64,000 nt of DNA from Cyprinodon diabolis (lineage: Eukaryota; Chordata; Actinopteri; Cyprinodontiformes; Cyprinodontidae): positions 558,001 to 622,000 of the forward strand of contig CM060065.1 of the NCBI GenBank assembly GCA_030533445.1, read 5' to 3'. How positions within the stretch are numbered: position 1 is the first letter of the stretch; every line of letters starts with the position of its first letter. This document shows, piece after piece, positions 1 through 8,424 of the stretch. A program made the position numbers and the translations under genes. The notes beneath the pieces were generated by a model, which had not been told where the DNA came from, ran no database searches, and worked only from the letters and a program-made list of their open reading frames with translations.

Positions 1-1548
1 GATTAGACAGCTGATCCAGATGCTGCTGTCTGCGTCCTCACTAGAACTATAGAAAGTAGATCAGACATTTGATCCAGACGCTGCTGCTTGCATCCTCACT
101 AGAACTATAGAAATTAGATCAGACAGCTGATCCAGACACTGCTGTCTGGGTCCTCACTAGAACTATAGAAAGTAGATCAGACAGCTGATCCAGACGCTGC
201 TGCCTGCATCCTCACTAGAACTATAGAAAGTAGATCAGACAGCTGATCCAGACGCTGCTGCCTGCGTCCTCACTAGATCTATAGAAAGTAGATCAGACAG
301 CTGATCCAGACGCTGCTGCCTGTGTCCTCACTAGAACTATAGAAAGTAGATCAGACAACTGATCCAGATGCTGCTGCCTGCGCCCTCACTAGAACTATAG
401 GAAGTAGATTAGAAAACTGATCCAGATGCTGCTGCCTGCGCCCTGACTAGAACTATTGAAAGTAGATCAGACAGCTGATCCAGATGCTGCTGCCTGCGTC
501 CTCACTAGAACTATAGAAAGTAGATCAGACAGCTGATCCAGATGCTGCTGCCTGCATCCTCACTAGAACTAAAGAAAGTAGATTAGACAGCTGATCCAGA
601 TGCTGCTGTCTGCGTCCTCACTAGAACTATAGACAGTAGATCAGACATTTGATCCAGACGCTGCTGCCTGCATCCCCACTAGAACTATAGAAATTAGATC
701 AGACAGCTGATCCAGACACTGCTGTCTGGGTCCTCACTAGAACTATAGAAAGTAGATCAGACAGCTGATCCAGACGCTGCTGCCTGCATCCTCACTAGAA
801 CTATAGAAAGTAGATCAGACAGTTGATCCAGATGCTGCTGCCTGCGCCCTCACTAGAACTATTGAAAGTAGATCAGACAGCTGCAGCTGATCCAGATGCT
901 GCTACCCACTTCCTCACTAGAGCTATAGAAATTAGATAAGATAGCTTCAGCTGATCCAGATGCTGCTGTCTGCGTCCTCACTAGAACCATAGAAAGTAGA
1001 TCAGACAGCTGCAGGTGATCCAGACATTGCTGCCTGTGTCCTCGCTAGAACTATAGAAAGTAGATCAGACAGCTGATCCAGACGCTGCTGCGTGCGTCCT
1101 CACTAGAACCGTAGAAAGTAGATCAGACAGCTGCAGCTGATCCAGACATTGCTGCCTGTGTCCTCGCTAGAACTATAGAAAGTAGATCAGACAGCTGATC
1201 CAGACGCTGCTGCCTGCGTCCTCACTAGAACTATAGAAAGTAGATCACAAAGCTGATCCAGACACTGCTGTCTGGGTCCTCACTAGAACTATAGAAAGTA
1301 GATCAGACAGCTGATCCAGACGCTGCTGCCTGCGTCCTCACTAGAACTATAGAAAGTAGATCACAAAGCTGATCTAGACCTTCCTGCCTGCAACTTCACT
1401 AGAACTATAGAAATTAGATCAGACAGCTGATCCAGACGCTGCTGCCTGCGTCCTCACTAGAACTATGGAAGGAGATCAGACAGCTGATCCAGACACTGCT
1501 GTCTTGGTCCTCACTAGAACTATTGAAAGTAGATCAGACAGACAGCTG
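1..1548. repeat. 58-bp tandem array (minisatellite), left edge outside window
   Basis: About 26 head-to-tail copies of a 58-bp unit: a GATCAGACAGCTGATCCAGA part, a GCTGCTGCCTGCGTCCTCAC part and a TAGAACTATAGAAAGTA part. Some units between about 880 and 1140 carry an extra CTGCAG or similar near the AGCTGAT segment, giving 64-65 bp. The first four units recur almost unchanged from position 581, so there is a partial 580-bp (10-unit) higher-order period. Short ORFs here are repeat artefacts. The array is present at base 1, so its true length is unknown. Confidence 0.97.
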
Positions 1549-2380
1549 CATAAGGATGTCCATCGGTGCACTTGTCACCAGGACACCCTAGGCCGAAGGT
1601 CGATGATCGACTTTGTAGTCATATCTTCTGATCTTCGGCCAATGTCTTGGACACTCGGGTGAAGAGAGGGGCGGAGCTATCCACCGACCACCACCTGGTG
1701 TTGAGTTGGATACGCTGGAAGAGGAAGAGCCTGAAAGACTTGGCAGGCCCAAACGAGTAGTGAGGGTCTGGTGGAACCTCAGTCAGGGACGTGTTCAACT
1801 CCCACCTCCGGGAGAGCTACTCTCAGGTCCCGAGGGAGGTTGGAGACATGGAGTTCGAATGGGCTGTGTTCTCTGCCTCTATTGTCGATGTGGCTGCCCG
1901 TAGCTGTGGCCATAAGGTTTGTGGTGCCTGTCGTGGCGGCAATCCCCGAACCCGGTGGTGGACACCGAAAGTAAGGGATGCTGTCAAGCTGAAGAAGGAG
2001 TCCTATCAAGCTTGGCCAGCTTGTGGGACTCCTGAAGCAGCAAGCAGGTACCGTGAGGCCAAGCGTGTCGCGGCCCGGGCGGTTGCAGAGGCAAAATCTC
2101 AAGCCTGGGAGGAGTTCGGAGAGGCCATGGAAAAAGACTATCGGTTGCCCTCAAAGCGATTCTGGCAAACCGTCCGGCACCTCCGGAGGGGAAAGCAGTG
2201 CTTCGCTAACACTGTTTTCAGTGGGAGTCGGGAGCTGCTGACCTTGAAGGAGGATATTGTCGGGTGGTGGAAGGAATACTTTGAGGATCTCCTCAACCTG
2301 ACAGACAAGCCTTCCATGGGGGAAGAAGAGACGGGGTGCTTGGGGTTGGATTCGTTCATCACCCAGGCTGAAGTCACAAA
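1549..2380 (+). pseudogene. Endonuclease C-terminus and linker of LINE polyprotein, frameshifted
   Basis: The endonuclease tail reads in frame from 1549 to about 1645, shifts frame for the STDHHLV block (about 1650-1700), shifts again for a GRPKRVVRVWW block (about 1730-1775), and continues in a third register from about 1791 to 2370 through the RESYSQVPREVGD and NPRTRWWTP blocks. The last shift, near 2375-2385, joins the reverse-transcriptase frame. At least four frame changes in 830 bases mean it cannot make protein. The S-T-D-H endonuclease signature is readable, but the upstream catalytic half of the endonuclease is missing because the copy begins inside the domain. Confidence 0.85.
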
Positions 2381-3282
2381 GTGGTCAAAAAACTCCACGG
2401 TGACAAGGCTTCGGGGGTGGATGAGATCCATCCTCAGTATCTTAGAGCTCTGGATGTTGTCGGGCTGTCATGGTTGACACGTCTCTTCAGCATCGCGTGG
2501 AGGTCGGGGACAGTTCCCCTGGATTGGCAGCCTGGGGTGGTGGTTCCCCTCCACAAGAAGGGGGACCGGAGGGTGTGTTCCAACTATTGGGGAATCACAC
2601 TTCTCAGCCTCCCCGGAAAGGCCTATGCCAGGGTGCTGGAGAGGAGAGTCCGGCTGATTGTCGAACCTTGGCTACAGGAGGAGCAGTGTGGTTTTCGTCC
2701 TGGCCGTGGAACAGTGGACCAGCTCTACACCCTCTGCAGGGTGCTTGAGGGTTCATGGGAGTTTGCCCAACCAGTCCACATGTGTTTTGTGGACTTGGAG
2801 AAGGCACTCGACCGTGTCCCTCGTGCCGCCCTGTGGGGGGTGCTCCAGGGGGCCATCCATTCTCTGTACAAGCGGAGCAGGAGTCTGGTTCGCATTGCCG
2901 GCATTAAGTCAGACCTGTTCCCAGTGCATGTTGGACTCCGACAGGGCTGCCGTCTGTCACCGGTCCTGTTCATAACTTTTATGGACAGGATTTCTAGGCA
3001 CAGCCAAGGACCGGAGGGGGTCTGGTTTGGGGACCAGCGGATCTCGTCCCTGCTTTTTGCGGATGACGTAGTTCCGCTGGCTCCCTCCTGCCAAGACCTA
3101 CAGCGTGCGCTGGGGCGGTTCGCAGCCGAGTGTGAAGCGGCCGGGATGAGAATCAGCTCCACCAAGTCTGAGGCCATGGTTCTCGACCGGAAAAAGGTGG
3201 CTTGTCCCCTTCAGGTTGGAGGAGAGTCCCTGCCTCAAGTGGAGGAGTTCAACTATCTTGGGGTCCTGTTCACGAGTGAACA
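1549..3282 (+). mobile_element. Non-LTR retrotransposon fragment, RTE-like, truncated at both ends
   Basis: Fragments of a single polyprotein follow each other in order across three frames: the end of an apurinic-type endonuclease (S-T-D-H motif at 1680-1691), a linker rich in Arg/Lys/Ala/Glu, then a reverse transcriptase with an F-A-D-D catalytic box at 3056-3067. The wording of the conserved blocks (DVHRCTCHQDTLGRRSMIDF, LFADDV, VEEFNYLGVLFTSE) is that of a LINE very abundant in teleosts; I place it in the RTE group from its domain pattern, not by search. The left end lies directly against the 58-bp array and the right end stops in the middle of the domain after the YLG block, so the 3' end needed for retrotransposition is absent. 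Dead copy. Confidence 0.88.
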
Positions 3283-3322
3283 GTTATGGTCAAACAGTTA
3301 TTTCTGCACATACATGGAATAA
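2381..3322 (+). pseudogene. Reverse transcriptase domain of LINE, partial and internally deleted
   Basis: A 313-codon open frame spans most of a reverse transcriptase: DKASGVDEIHPQYL at the N side, VVPLHKKGDRRVCSNYW, EEQCGFRPGRGT, CFVDLEKALDRVP, VGLRQGCRLSPVLF, LLFADDV (catalytic Asp pair at 3062-3067) and a YLGVLFTSE block at about 3255-3282. Between LWGVLQ and GAIHSLYKRS (near 2845-2855) about a dozen residues expected in this family are absent, an in-frame deletion in the palm. The last 40 bases of the open frame (after 3282) are no longer LINE. The thumb and C-terminal zinc-finger region are missing. The frame is open but not functional as it stands. Confidence 0.85.
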
Positions 3323-4635
3323 ATTCACCACAACTTCTGTTCAAAATATAAGATTTTATTAACAAAAATCATTCAGCTCCAAGTCAAACATATTTCAGTT
3401 TAACACTCTCAACTAAGACTAGTAAAACTCAACTCAACTAAACTAAACTACTATGTACAAAGAGGAAGGGGAACATGGTTGAAAACCAGATTACAGTTTA
3501 AGATGGATTCTGTGTTTGAAACCAAAGTTTATCTGGAAGAATTTGGGATCTGATCAAATTAGCTTTTCACTAATTTTAAAGAAATGGGAATGTTTTCAGA
3601 CCGATTCACAATGCAAATCCATGAGGTGAATAAAACATTATTTGCCCAAATAATGTTTTATTAAATGATTTGCTTAATCAGGAACAAATAACCTTTAGTT
3701 AAATGATTCTCTACCTTCCTTGAAATAGCTAGCAGTGAATAGACATCAGGATTCCACTAAATGACTCTTGGTCAGACTTGATAATGGAAATGTAATGAAC
3801 ATCTGAGGAACACATGAACACTAATGTTATATCAGTGTGTAACCCTTGGTGAATAAAGCTTGTCTAAGCTTAAGCAACAGCTCAACACATATTCCTGTAG
3901 CTTGAGTTTACTCATCAATAAACACATGTTGTTTGTTCTGTCCCTAATCATGCCAGACCTGGAAACCTTTTTTCCATGTTCAGTTGGAAAGCTTGAGTTG
4001 CATCCAGGTGCAGCAACCAGGGGTTCATTGTCTCAGTCTCACACCCAGGGCATAGTTCTCATCCAGTCTGGCTCTGTAAGTTCTGAAACTCAAGAGAAAT
4101 GTGCTGCAAAAGGTTCTGCTTTGCAGCAATTTGGTTCTGAAAGGTTCTGACTTATCCTTAATGGTTTTGGAGATCTGGTTCCCCTGGGGTCCGCATTTCC
4201 ACTGTGGTGGAGATCCAGCCAAAGCGAACCCCAGCTTCCTGGGCAAGGGAGAGGAGGCAAGGAGAGCAAGAGGCAAGGAGAGCAGGAACAGAAGAAGAAG
4301 AATTATATGTGCTCTGTGGTTTTGTCTGTCCTCACGCAGAGGGGGGTGGTTGTTGTCCACACCTCTGTGACTTGCAATGTGACTTACCTGTGGAGTCCTT
4401 GGCTGAAACGGGGGTTATTGCAGAGATTCCACATCATCATGTCAAGACGAAATATGGACACTGCTTCCCAATGTCCAAAAGTATGATCATCGCATATGGC
4501 GCAACAACACAAAACTGATATGGGTTAGTAGAACATGATGTAATAACGTAAAATCAAGGACCCAATGTAAAAAAAAAAAAAAACGGCGTTACCCTTTAAC
4601 AAAACTCGTCTCAAACTACCCTCCTGATCATTTAG
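3283..4635. other. Intergenic, AT-rich, no recognised gene
   Basis: The LINE ends abruptly and unrelated AT-rich sequence follows. I see a perfect 16-bp inverted repeat at 3629-3662, a purine-only stretch at about 4238-4302 containing two direct copies of GGCAAGGAGAGCA, and a 15-base poly(A) run at about 4570-4584 that could be the tail of an interspersed repeat. Open frames of up to 111 codons on both strands have no family signature and I do not call them genes. Confidence 0.6.
3629..3662. repeat. Perfect 34-bp hairpin palindrome
   Basis: AATAAAACATTATTTG (3629-3644) is followed after CC by its exact reverse complement CAAATAATGTTTTATT (3647-3662). Each arm reads AATAAA at its outer end on one strand or the other, so a polyadenylation hexamer is present on both strands. 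It may be the core of a foldback element; no flanking duplication was identified. Confidence 0.9.
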
Positions 4636-4717
4636 GTTGGCTCCAAGTGCTTTGCAGCACCTGGAGCACTTCTACCTTTTTCTGCCACACCCCGCTGAGG
4701 AGCCAAACCAGGAAAAG
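4636..4717 (+). other. Exon-like block A (candidate exon of an unidentified upstream gene)
   Basis: A stretch of 82 bases is bounded by a 3' splice-like TTTAG and a donor-like GTAGGC. In one frame it reads LAPSALQHLEHFYLFLPHP and then AEEPNQEK, ending in phase 0. The composition is protein-like, unlike the AT-rich surroundings. I cannot match it to a gene. It could be a chance open frame or a decayed exon. Confidence 0.25.
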
Positions 4718-4796
4718 GTAGGCACTTTAACTTAACATAAATGGAAACTAAGGAAAAATAATTGACATTAATGTTTACACTTCTTTCCACATGCAG

Positions 4797-4859
4797 GATG
4801 GCCAGTCCTTCTGCTTCACAAGAACACATGCCAAAAATGTCCAAACAAAACCACAATGA
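4797..4859 (+). other. Exon-like block B (candidate terminal coding segment)
   Basis: It follows a pyrimidine-rich tract ending in CATGCAG. Read in phase 0, as the end of block A would require, it gives DGQSFCFTRTHAKNVQTKPQ and then TGA. An AATAAA lies at 5101-5106. Together A and B would look like the 3' end of a + strand gene, but the support is only splice-signal and phase agreement. Confidence 0.2.
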
Positions 4860-5346
4860 TGAACTCAAACAACCCAATTTTTGTTCCAAATTAATGTTAC
4901 ATAACACAAAATCAATAATCCTATTTCATGGGGTAATGGGACTCCTGGTCCCCATTACAGGGACACAGCGGCCATATGAGGTGGAGGATTTCTCTCCTCC
5001 ATCTTCACAAAGACAGGAAGGTTCTAGCTGTAGCAGTTCTGTCTTCATGCTCCAATATGGTGGAGAATAAGTATCCAAACCAAACACTCTTAATAAGCAA
5101 AATAAAACACCCAAAATGAATGCAAAATTATTACTTTGATAGCCAATTTGGCCCAATTTTGACATATTTTCTATTTTTATGTCCAAGATAAATGATTTTC
5201 CAAAAGCTTTGAGAGTCACATAAGAGTAACTGTTATTAAAGTAATGTCCGATTAATATACCAGAACTGAAAAGCACAATAAATAAACAATAGCAAACATG
5301 TATGCCTGAGAGTATTCATTGTCCTCGGGAGCCCCCTGGAGCAGCA
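4860..5346. other. Intergenic, nothing recognised
   Basis: AT-rich single-copy-looking sequence between exon-like block B and the first MITE. Overlapping open frames on both strands (about 100 codons) show no motif. AATAAA at 5101-5106 is the only signal noted. Confidence 0.5.
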
Positions 5347-5555
5347 CACTGGAAAAAATCTAAATCTAGATAAGTCATTTTTTTATAAAATGCACTTGAA
5401 ATAATCTTATTTAAAGTGCATATTATGTAATTATTTTATTTTAAGGGTAAAAATACTAATTCAATTGGCAAAATATCTCATTAACCTACTCAAATTAAGG
5501 ATAAATATTCTTAATTTAAGACATTTTTACCTATTTCTCTATCGTTTCTTCAGTG
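5347..5555. mobile_element. MITE copy 1, CACTG...CAGTG ends
   Basis: It starts CACTGGAAAAA and ends CTTCAGTG, with AT-rich internal sequence containing the family hallmarks: a TTGGCAAAATATCTCA block and AAATAATCTTATTT. The two bases outside each end are CA on both sides, possibly a 2-bp target duplication. About 209 bp. No coding capacity. Other copies of the family are at 6600, 7357, about 7611/8431 and 9011. Confidence 0.7.
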
Positions 5556-5910
5556 CAGGGACTGTGTTTCCTCTTCCTTTGTTCTGTGCTACTGTGCAGG
5601 AAAACAACATGTTTCAAGTTTAATTATCCTTTAATGACAAAAACTCACTAATGATTCATTTATAAAAGCAGTAAAAGCAAAACATTTAAAAAAAACAAAA
5701 GCTTAACATTACTGTAAACCTATGACATGTTATATCAAAGGTTCCCAAACACTTTGGCTTCTGACCCACTAAATGGCATAGTTGAACCATGGCTACAATA
5801 ATATCACAAAGCACAGTTCTTGTGTTTAATTTTTTATTTTGAATTGCTGCTTTTATACATTTCACCATTTCAACATAAATATTAAATATTGTTTTGTTTC
5901 ATTTCTTCAG
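5556..5910. other. Intergenic, possible hAT-like repeat remnant
   Basis: AT-rich. The segment AAAGGTTCCCAAACACTTTG (about 5738-5757) followed by GCTTCTGACCCA resembles the start of vertebrate hAT-type interspersed repeats (GTTCCCAAACTTTGG-like). Nothing else recognised. Confidence 0.35.
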
Positions 5911-5971
5911 TGGATTTCCAGAGCCCTTACTGGTTGATGAAGGACCCTACCATCTACCGGGAATCGATGGT
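5911..5971 (+). other. Exon-like block C upstream of fgf21
   Basis: Sixty-one bases lie between a good acceptor (GTTTCATTTCTTCAG) and a good donor (GTAAGC at 5972). Two of the three frames are open: one reads GFPEPLLVDEGPYHLPGIDG and ends in phase 0, the other DFQSPYWLMKDPTIYRESM. GC content is above that of its flanks. It could be a non-coding or alternative leader exon of fgf21, an exon of a neighbouring gene, or chance. Confidence 0.3.
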
Positions 5972-6147
5972 GTAAGCCATTTAAGGAAAGCCATTTAGTT
6001 AAAAAGAGAACTTTTAAAAAACCTGGAAGAGTTTTAATTGAAACTAAAACTCCTATATCTGCTCCATGAACCGTATTTTATAAAGTGTTTACCTTTCCAT
6101 GACAATTTCTGAATGAGATGTGTGTGGAGACGGGTTTACTTTGGGGC

Positions 6148-6160
6148 TGGTCAGGGGCCA
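6148..6160 (+). promoter_or_regulatory. DR1-like nuclear-receptor site (candidate PPAR/HNF4 element)
   Basis: TGGTCA-G-GGGCCA is a direct repeat of two imperfect AGGTCA half-sites with one base between, about 200 bases before the fgf21 start codon. Mammalian FGF21 is a PPAR-alpha target through DR1 elements. Matches are 5 of 6 and 4 of 6, so this is weak. Confidence 0.3.
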
Positions 6161-6184
6161 AATGAGAGCTCAGGTTCAGTTGGA

Positions 6185-6191
6185 TGACGTG
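6185..6191 (+). promoter_or_regulatory. TGACGTG, CRE/UPRE-like site
   Basis: TGACGTG is the core bound by CREB/ATF and by XBP1/ATF6. In mammals FGF21 is induced by ER stress and amino-acid shortage through ATF4 and XBP1. It is about 160 bases before the ATG and 80 before the TATA-like box. A 7-mer match alone is weak. Confidence 0.3.
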
Positions 6192-6240
6192 TGGGGGTGT
6201 GTTGTGGACCGCTTCTGAGAACTGCCTTTGGGAAAGCGGG

Positions 6241-6257
6241 TTATCAGGAGCTGATAA
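6241..6257. promoter_or_regulatory. Inverted GATA pair in proximal promoter
   Basis: TTATCA at 6241-6246 and TGATAA at 6252-6257 form a perfect inverted repeat with a 5-base spacer, each arm a GATA-factor core. A third TGATAA lies at about 6292-6297. The pair ends seven bases before the TATA-like box. Confidence 0.4.
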
Positions 6258-6265
6258 GGGCCCCA

Positions 6266-6273
6266 TTTAAAAG
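6266..6273 (+). promoter_or_regulatory. fgf21: TATA-like box of fgf21
   Basis: TTTAAAAG preceded by CCCCA, 83 bases before the start codon. A start of transcription near 6296-6304 would give a 5' leader of about 45-55 nt with no upstream ATG. It fits the position and spacing of a TATA element. Confidence 0.5.
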
Positions 6274-6348
6274 GGTTGCGTTAGGATGGAACTGATAAAG
6301 CGGTAGAGGAAAGCAGAGACGCCGGACTGTGTGGGACTCACACAAACC

Positions 6349-6559
6349 ATGCTACTCTTTGTGTTCATTCTATGCACTGCCAGTCAACTTTTTACTCTGA
6401 GAGTATCTGGCATGCCAGTGATGGACCAGGGGCCTCACATTACCCACGGCTGGGGCCAGGTGGTTCGGCAACGCCATCTGTATGCTGCAAAATCTGGGCT
6501 GCATCTACTTATCAGCGATGATGGACAGATTCATGGTTCAGCAGATCAAACTCTTCACA
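6349..6559 (+). CDS. fgf21: Fibroblast growth factor 21, coding exon 1 (residues 1-70)
   Basis: This exon encodes the secretion signal and the first strands of the beta-trefoil of an endocrine FGF that acts through FGF receptors with beta-Klotho to control metabolism. Residues 1-21 are a hydrophobic signal peptide (LLFVFILC core); cleavage is likely after SG, so the mature chain would start MPVMDQGPH, aligning with the HPIPDSSP start of mammalian FGF21. GQVVRQRHLYA (about 36-46), GLHLLISDDG and IHGSADQ are subfamily blocks; GSADQ resembles the GAADQ of mammalian FGF21 and argues against fgf19. The ATG at 6349 has A at -3. An in-frame GTG at 6331 is not needed. The exon ends one base into a codon before donor GTAAGT. 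Confidence 0.93.
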
Positions 6560-6854
6560 GTAAGTCTAGGCTTTTAAAAATGCAAAAGCTCAAAGCACAC
6601 ACTGCAAAAACATTCTGAAAATGAGTAAAAAAAACTAAAATAAATGCATTTAACCTTAATGATGGAATGAGCATTTTCACCCTTAGAAAAAGATAATAAG
6701 GTATTATGTACTTGAAATAAGAGACAATGCTTATATTAAATGTAAATGGGCTTGTTCCATTGGCAAAGTGTCCCACTTACCTCCTCAACTGAACAAAAAA
6801 TAATCTTTTTTTAAGAAAAATTGAGTTCTTGGATTGAAATGTTTTGAACTGCAG
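6560..6854 (+). other. fgf21: fgf21 intron 1 (295 bp)
   Basis: Donor GTAAGT at 6560, acceptor TTGAACTGCAG ending at 6854, phase 1. Most of it is one MITE copy. Confidence 0.9.
6600..6815. mobile_element. MITE copy 2, inside fgf21 intron 1
   Basis: It begins CACTGCAAAAA at 6600 and contains TTTTCACCCTTAGAAAAAGATAAT, TACTTGAAATAAGAGACAAT and CTTGTTCCATTGGCAAAGTG, all shared with the copies at 7357 and 9011. The right end is eroded; I place it near 6815. It makes up about three quarters of the intron. Confidence 0.65.
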
Positions 6855-6958
6855 GCCTACTGGAGATCCGACCCGTTGGTCCGGGACGTGTTGTGATCAG
6901 AGGAGTGGCGACCACACGGTTTCTCTGCATAGAGAGCGACGGCAGACTGTACTCATCG
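6855..6958 (+). CDS. fgf21: fgf21 coding exon 2 (residues 71-105)
   Basis: One hundred and four bases complete the split serine codon and give SLLEIRPVGPGRVVIRG followed by VATTRFLCIESDGRLYSS. RFLC-x4-G-x-LY is the central beta-trefoil signature of FGFs. Cys95 pairs, by homology with human FGF21, with Cys113 in exon 3; the 17-residue spacing is the same as in the human protein. The exon length of 104 bases and the 1/0 phase pattern are the classical FGF gene structure. Donor GTAAGC. Confidence 0.95.
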
Positions 6959-7356
6959 GTAAGCAATTCAGTAAAAGAAGTGAATTTTCTTCTGTCTTTC
7001 TGGCACTTTGTCCGTCCGTCTGCCTGTTTATTATACACCAAAGCAATCATTATCAATTAACTCCAAACACGGCCGCGAGGAAAACAATCAAAGTGTTATT
7101 AGCAAAGTAAAGCAAACAGAACAGCAGAAATAACAGAAATAAAACTCAAGTTAGAAATGTTTAAAATTATGACTTTTGGTTGTAATTATTTAATAATAAT
7201 TATACATTTTATTTAAAAAGGCGCGTTTCTGGACACTCAAGGTCACCGTACAAAAGCATAAAAACACAGTGATTGAACTTTGGCTCTTCTTCATTAGAAA
7301 GAGCCAAAGCAATTCTAAAATTAAGTGTATGTAGCTTTAATTTGAGTAGGTAAGTA

Positions 7357-7610
7357 CACTGCAAAAACAATCTAGAAATATCTAAAAATGTCTTAAACAA
7401 AGTGGATTTAATTTGAGCAGGCAAATAAGATGATCTGAGTATTTTACTCCTAAAATAAGATAATTAGATAAAATTCACTTGAAATAAGACAATGCCAAAT
7501 GTAAATTGTCTTGTTCCATTGGCAAAGCGTCTCACTTAGCTGCTGAATCCAAGAACAAATGCACCTAATTTACGAAAAATTTACTTATCTAGATGTGGAT
7601 TTTTCCAGTG
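7357..7610. mobile_element. MITE copy 3, complete, TA-flanked
   Basis: It begins CACTGCAAAAAC and ends TTTTTCCAGTG; both sides are flanked by TA, consistent with a 2-bp duplication. 254 bp with no ORF of its own. Core CTTGTTCCATTGGCAAAG is shared with copies at 6600 and 9011. Confidence 0.75.
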
Positions 7611-7638
7611 TAAAATGGTCTGCCAACGGAAAGAGGTG

Positions 7639-8424
7639 AATCCGTGTATCATTCGTTCTTTCTATTTTCAATTGCCAATCAAAAAAAAAAAAAAAAAAAA
7701 AAAATTGACTGGTTATTTTGTTTTTTTATGGTTAAACCAAAAATGAAAAAAGGATTGGGTTTTTCATATATCAATTCTAAGCTCCGATCAAGAATACGAA
7801 ATGGAAAAACGGACAGCAACGCAGAATTTGATTTTAATATTTAATCGGTACAATTTACCTGACCCGGAAGTTTGGTGGAGCGTTAGCTAAAAAAACAATT
7901 GGCTTACCCCCACCACGTTCGATCAAGCTGCACCAGATAAGGCAGTCGGACCTATCAGCCATGGACAGTTACGTGTTATTTCGAGGATCCAAGCGTGTGA
8001 CTCTTAAGGATGAAGACATGACAACGGAGAAAATCAGCAGGATTTTCCAGGTATAACTTTTTTCTTGAAACTTTTCTGTGCACTGTACTTTTAACTAGCA
8101 ACAACAAACAGCTTCTCGATCAACATAGTGTGTGGTTCTAGCGTCGCCATGGTAGCCACTTCATTACCCCAACTGCCGCGCAAAGAGCTATTTCCGGGTC
8201 ACGTAAACTGTACCGATTAAATATTAAAATCAAATTCTGCGTTGCTGTCCGTTTTTCCATTTCGTATTCTTGATCGGAGCTTAGAATTTATATATGAAAA
8301 ACCCAATCCTTTTTTCGTTTTTGGTTTAACCATAAAAAACAAAAAACAAAATTACCAGTCAATTTTTTATTTTTTGTTTTTTAATTGGCAATTGAAAATA
8401 GAAAGAACGAATGATACACGGATT
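7639..8424. mobile_element. Non-autonomous DNA transposon, ~230-bp TIRs, 6-bp TSD
   Basis: Left arm 7639-7869 and right arm 8192-8424 are inverted copies of each other over about 230 bp (outer end AATCCGTGTATCATTCG; inner end GACCCGGAA). A perfect GAGGTG duplication flanks the element at 7633-7638 and 8425-8430. The arms differ mainly in a poly(A) stretch (24 As at about 7680-7704 in the left arm). The 322-bp centre holds an exon-like ORF. No transposase is encoded. Long TIRs with a 6-bp duplication do not fit hAT (8 bp), PIF/Harbinger (3 bp) or Tc1/mariner (TA). Dada elements (6-7 bp) or Polinton-type elements (6 bp, but ends AG...) are the families I know nearest by duplication length; unassigned. 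Confidence 0.88.
7961..8050 (+). other. Exon-like ORF carried in the TIR transposon
   Basis: Thirty codons from an ATG to a donor-like GTATAA: MDSYVLFRGSKRVTLKDEDM then TTEKISRIFQ. It is GC-balanced and charged like a real N-terminal exon, and it sits in the non-TIR centre of the element, 91 bases after the left arm. It may be the first exon of the autonomous relative's protein, or a host exon captured by the element. I do not recognise the protein. Confidence 0.4.

Noticed and set aside
1465..1662. 65-codon open frame
   Set aside because: It begins in the 58-bp array and ends in the LINE endonuclease; a chance fusion, not a gene.
6331..6348. Earlier start of fgf21 at an in-frame GTG
   Set aside because: Vertebrate initiation at GTG is rare; the ATG at 6349 has a good context and places the signal peptide correctly.
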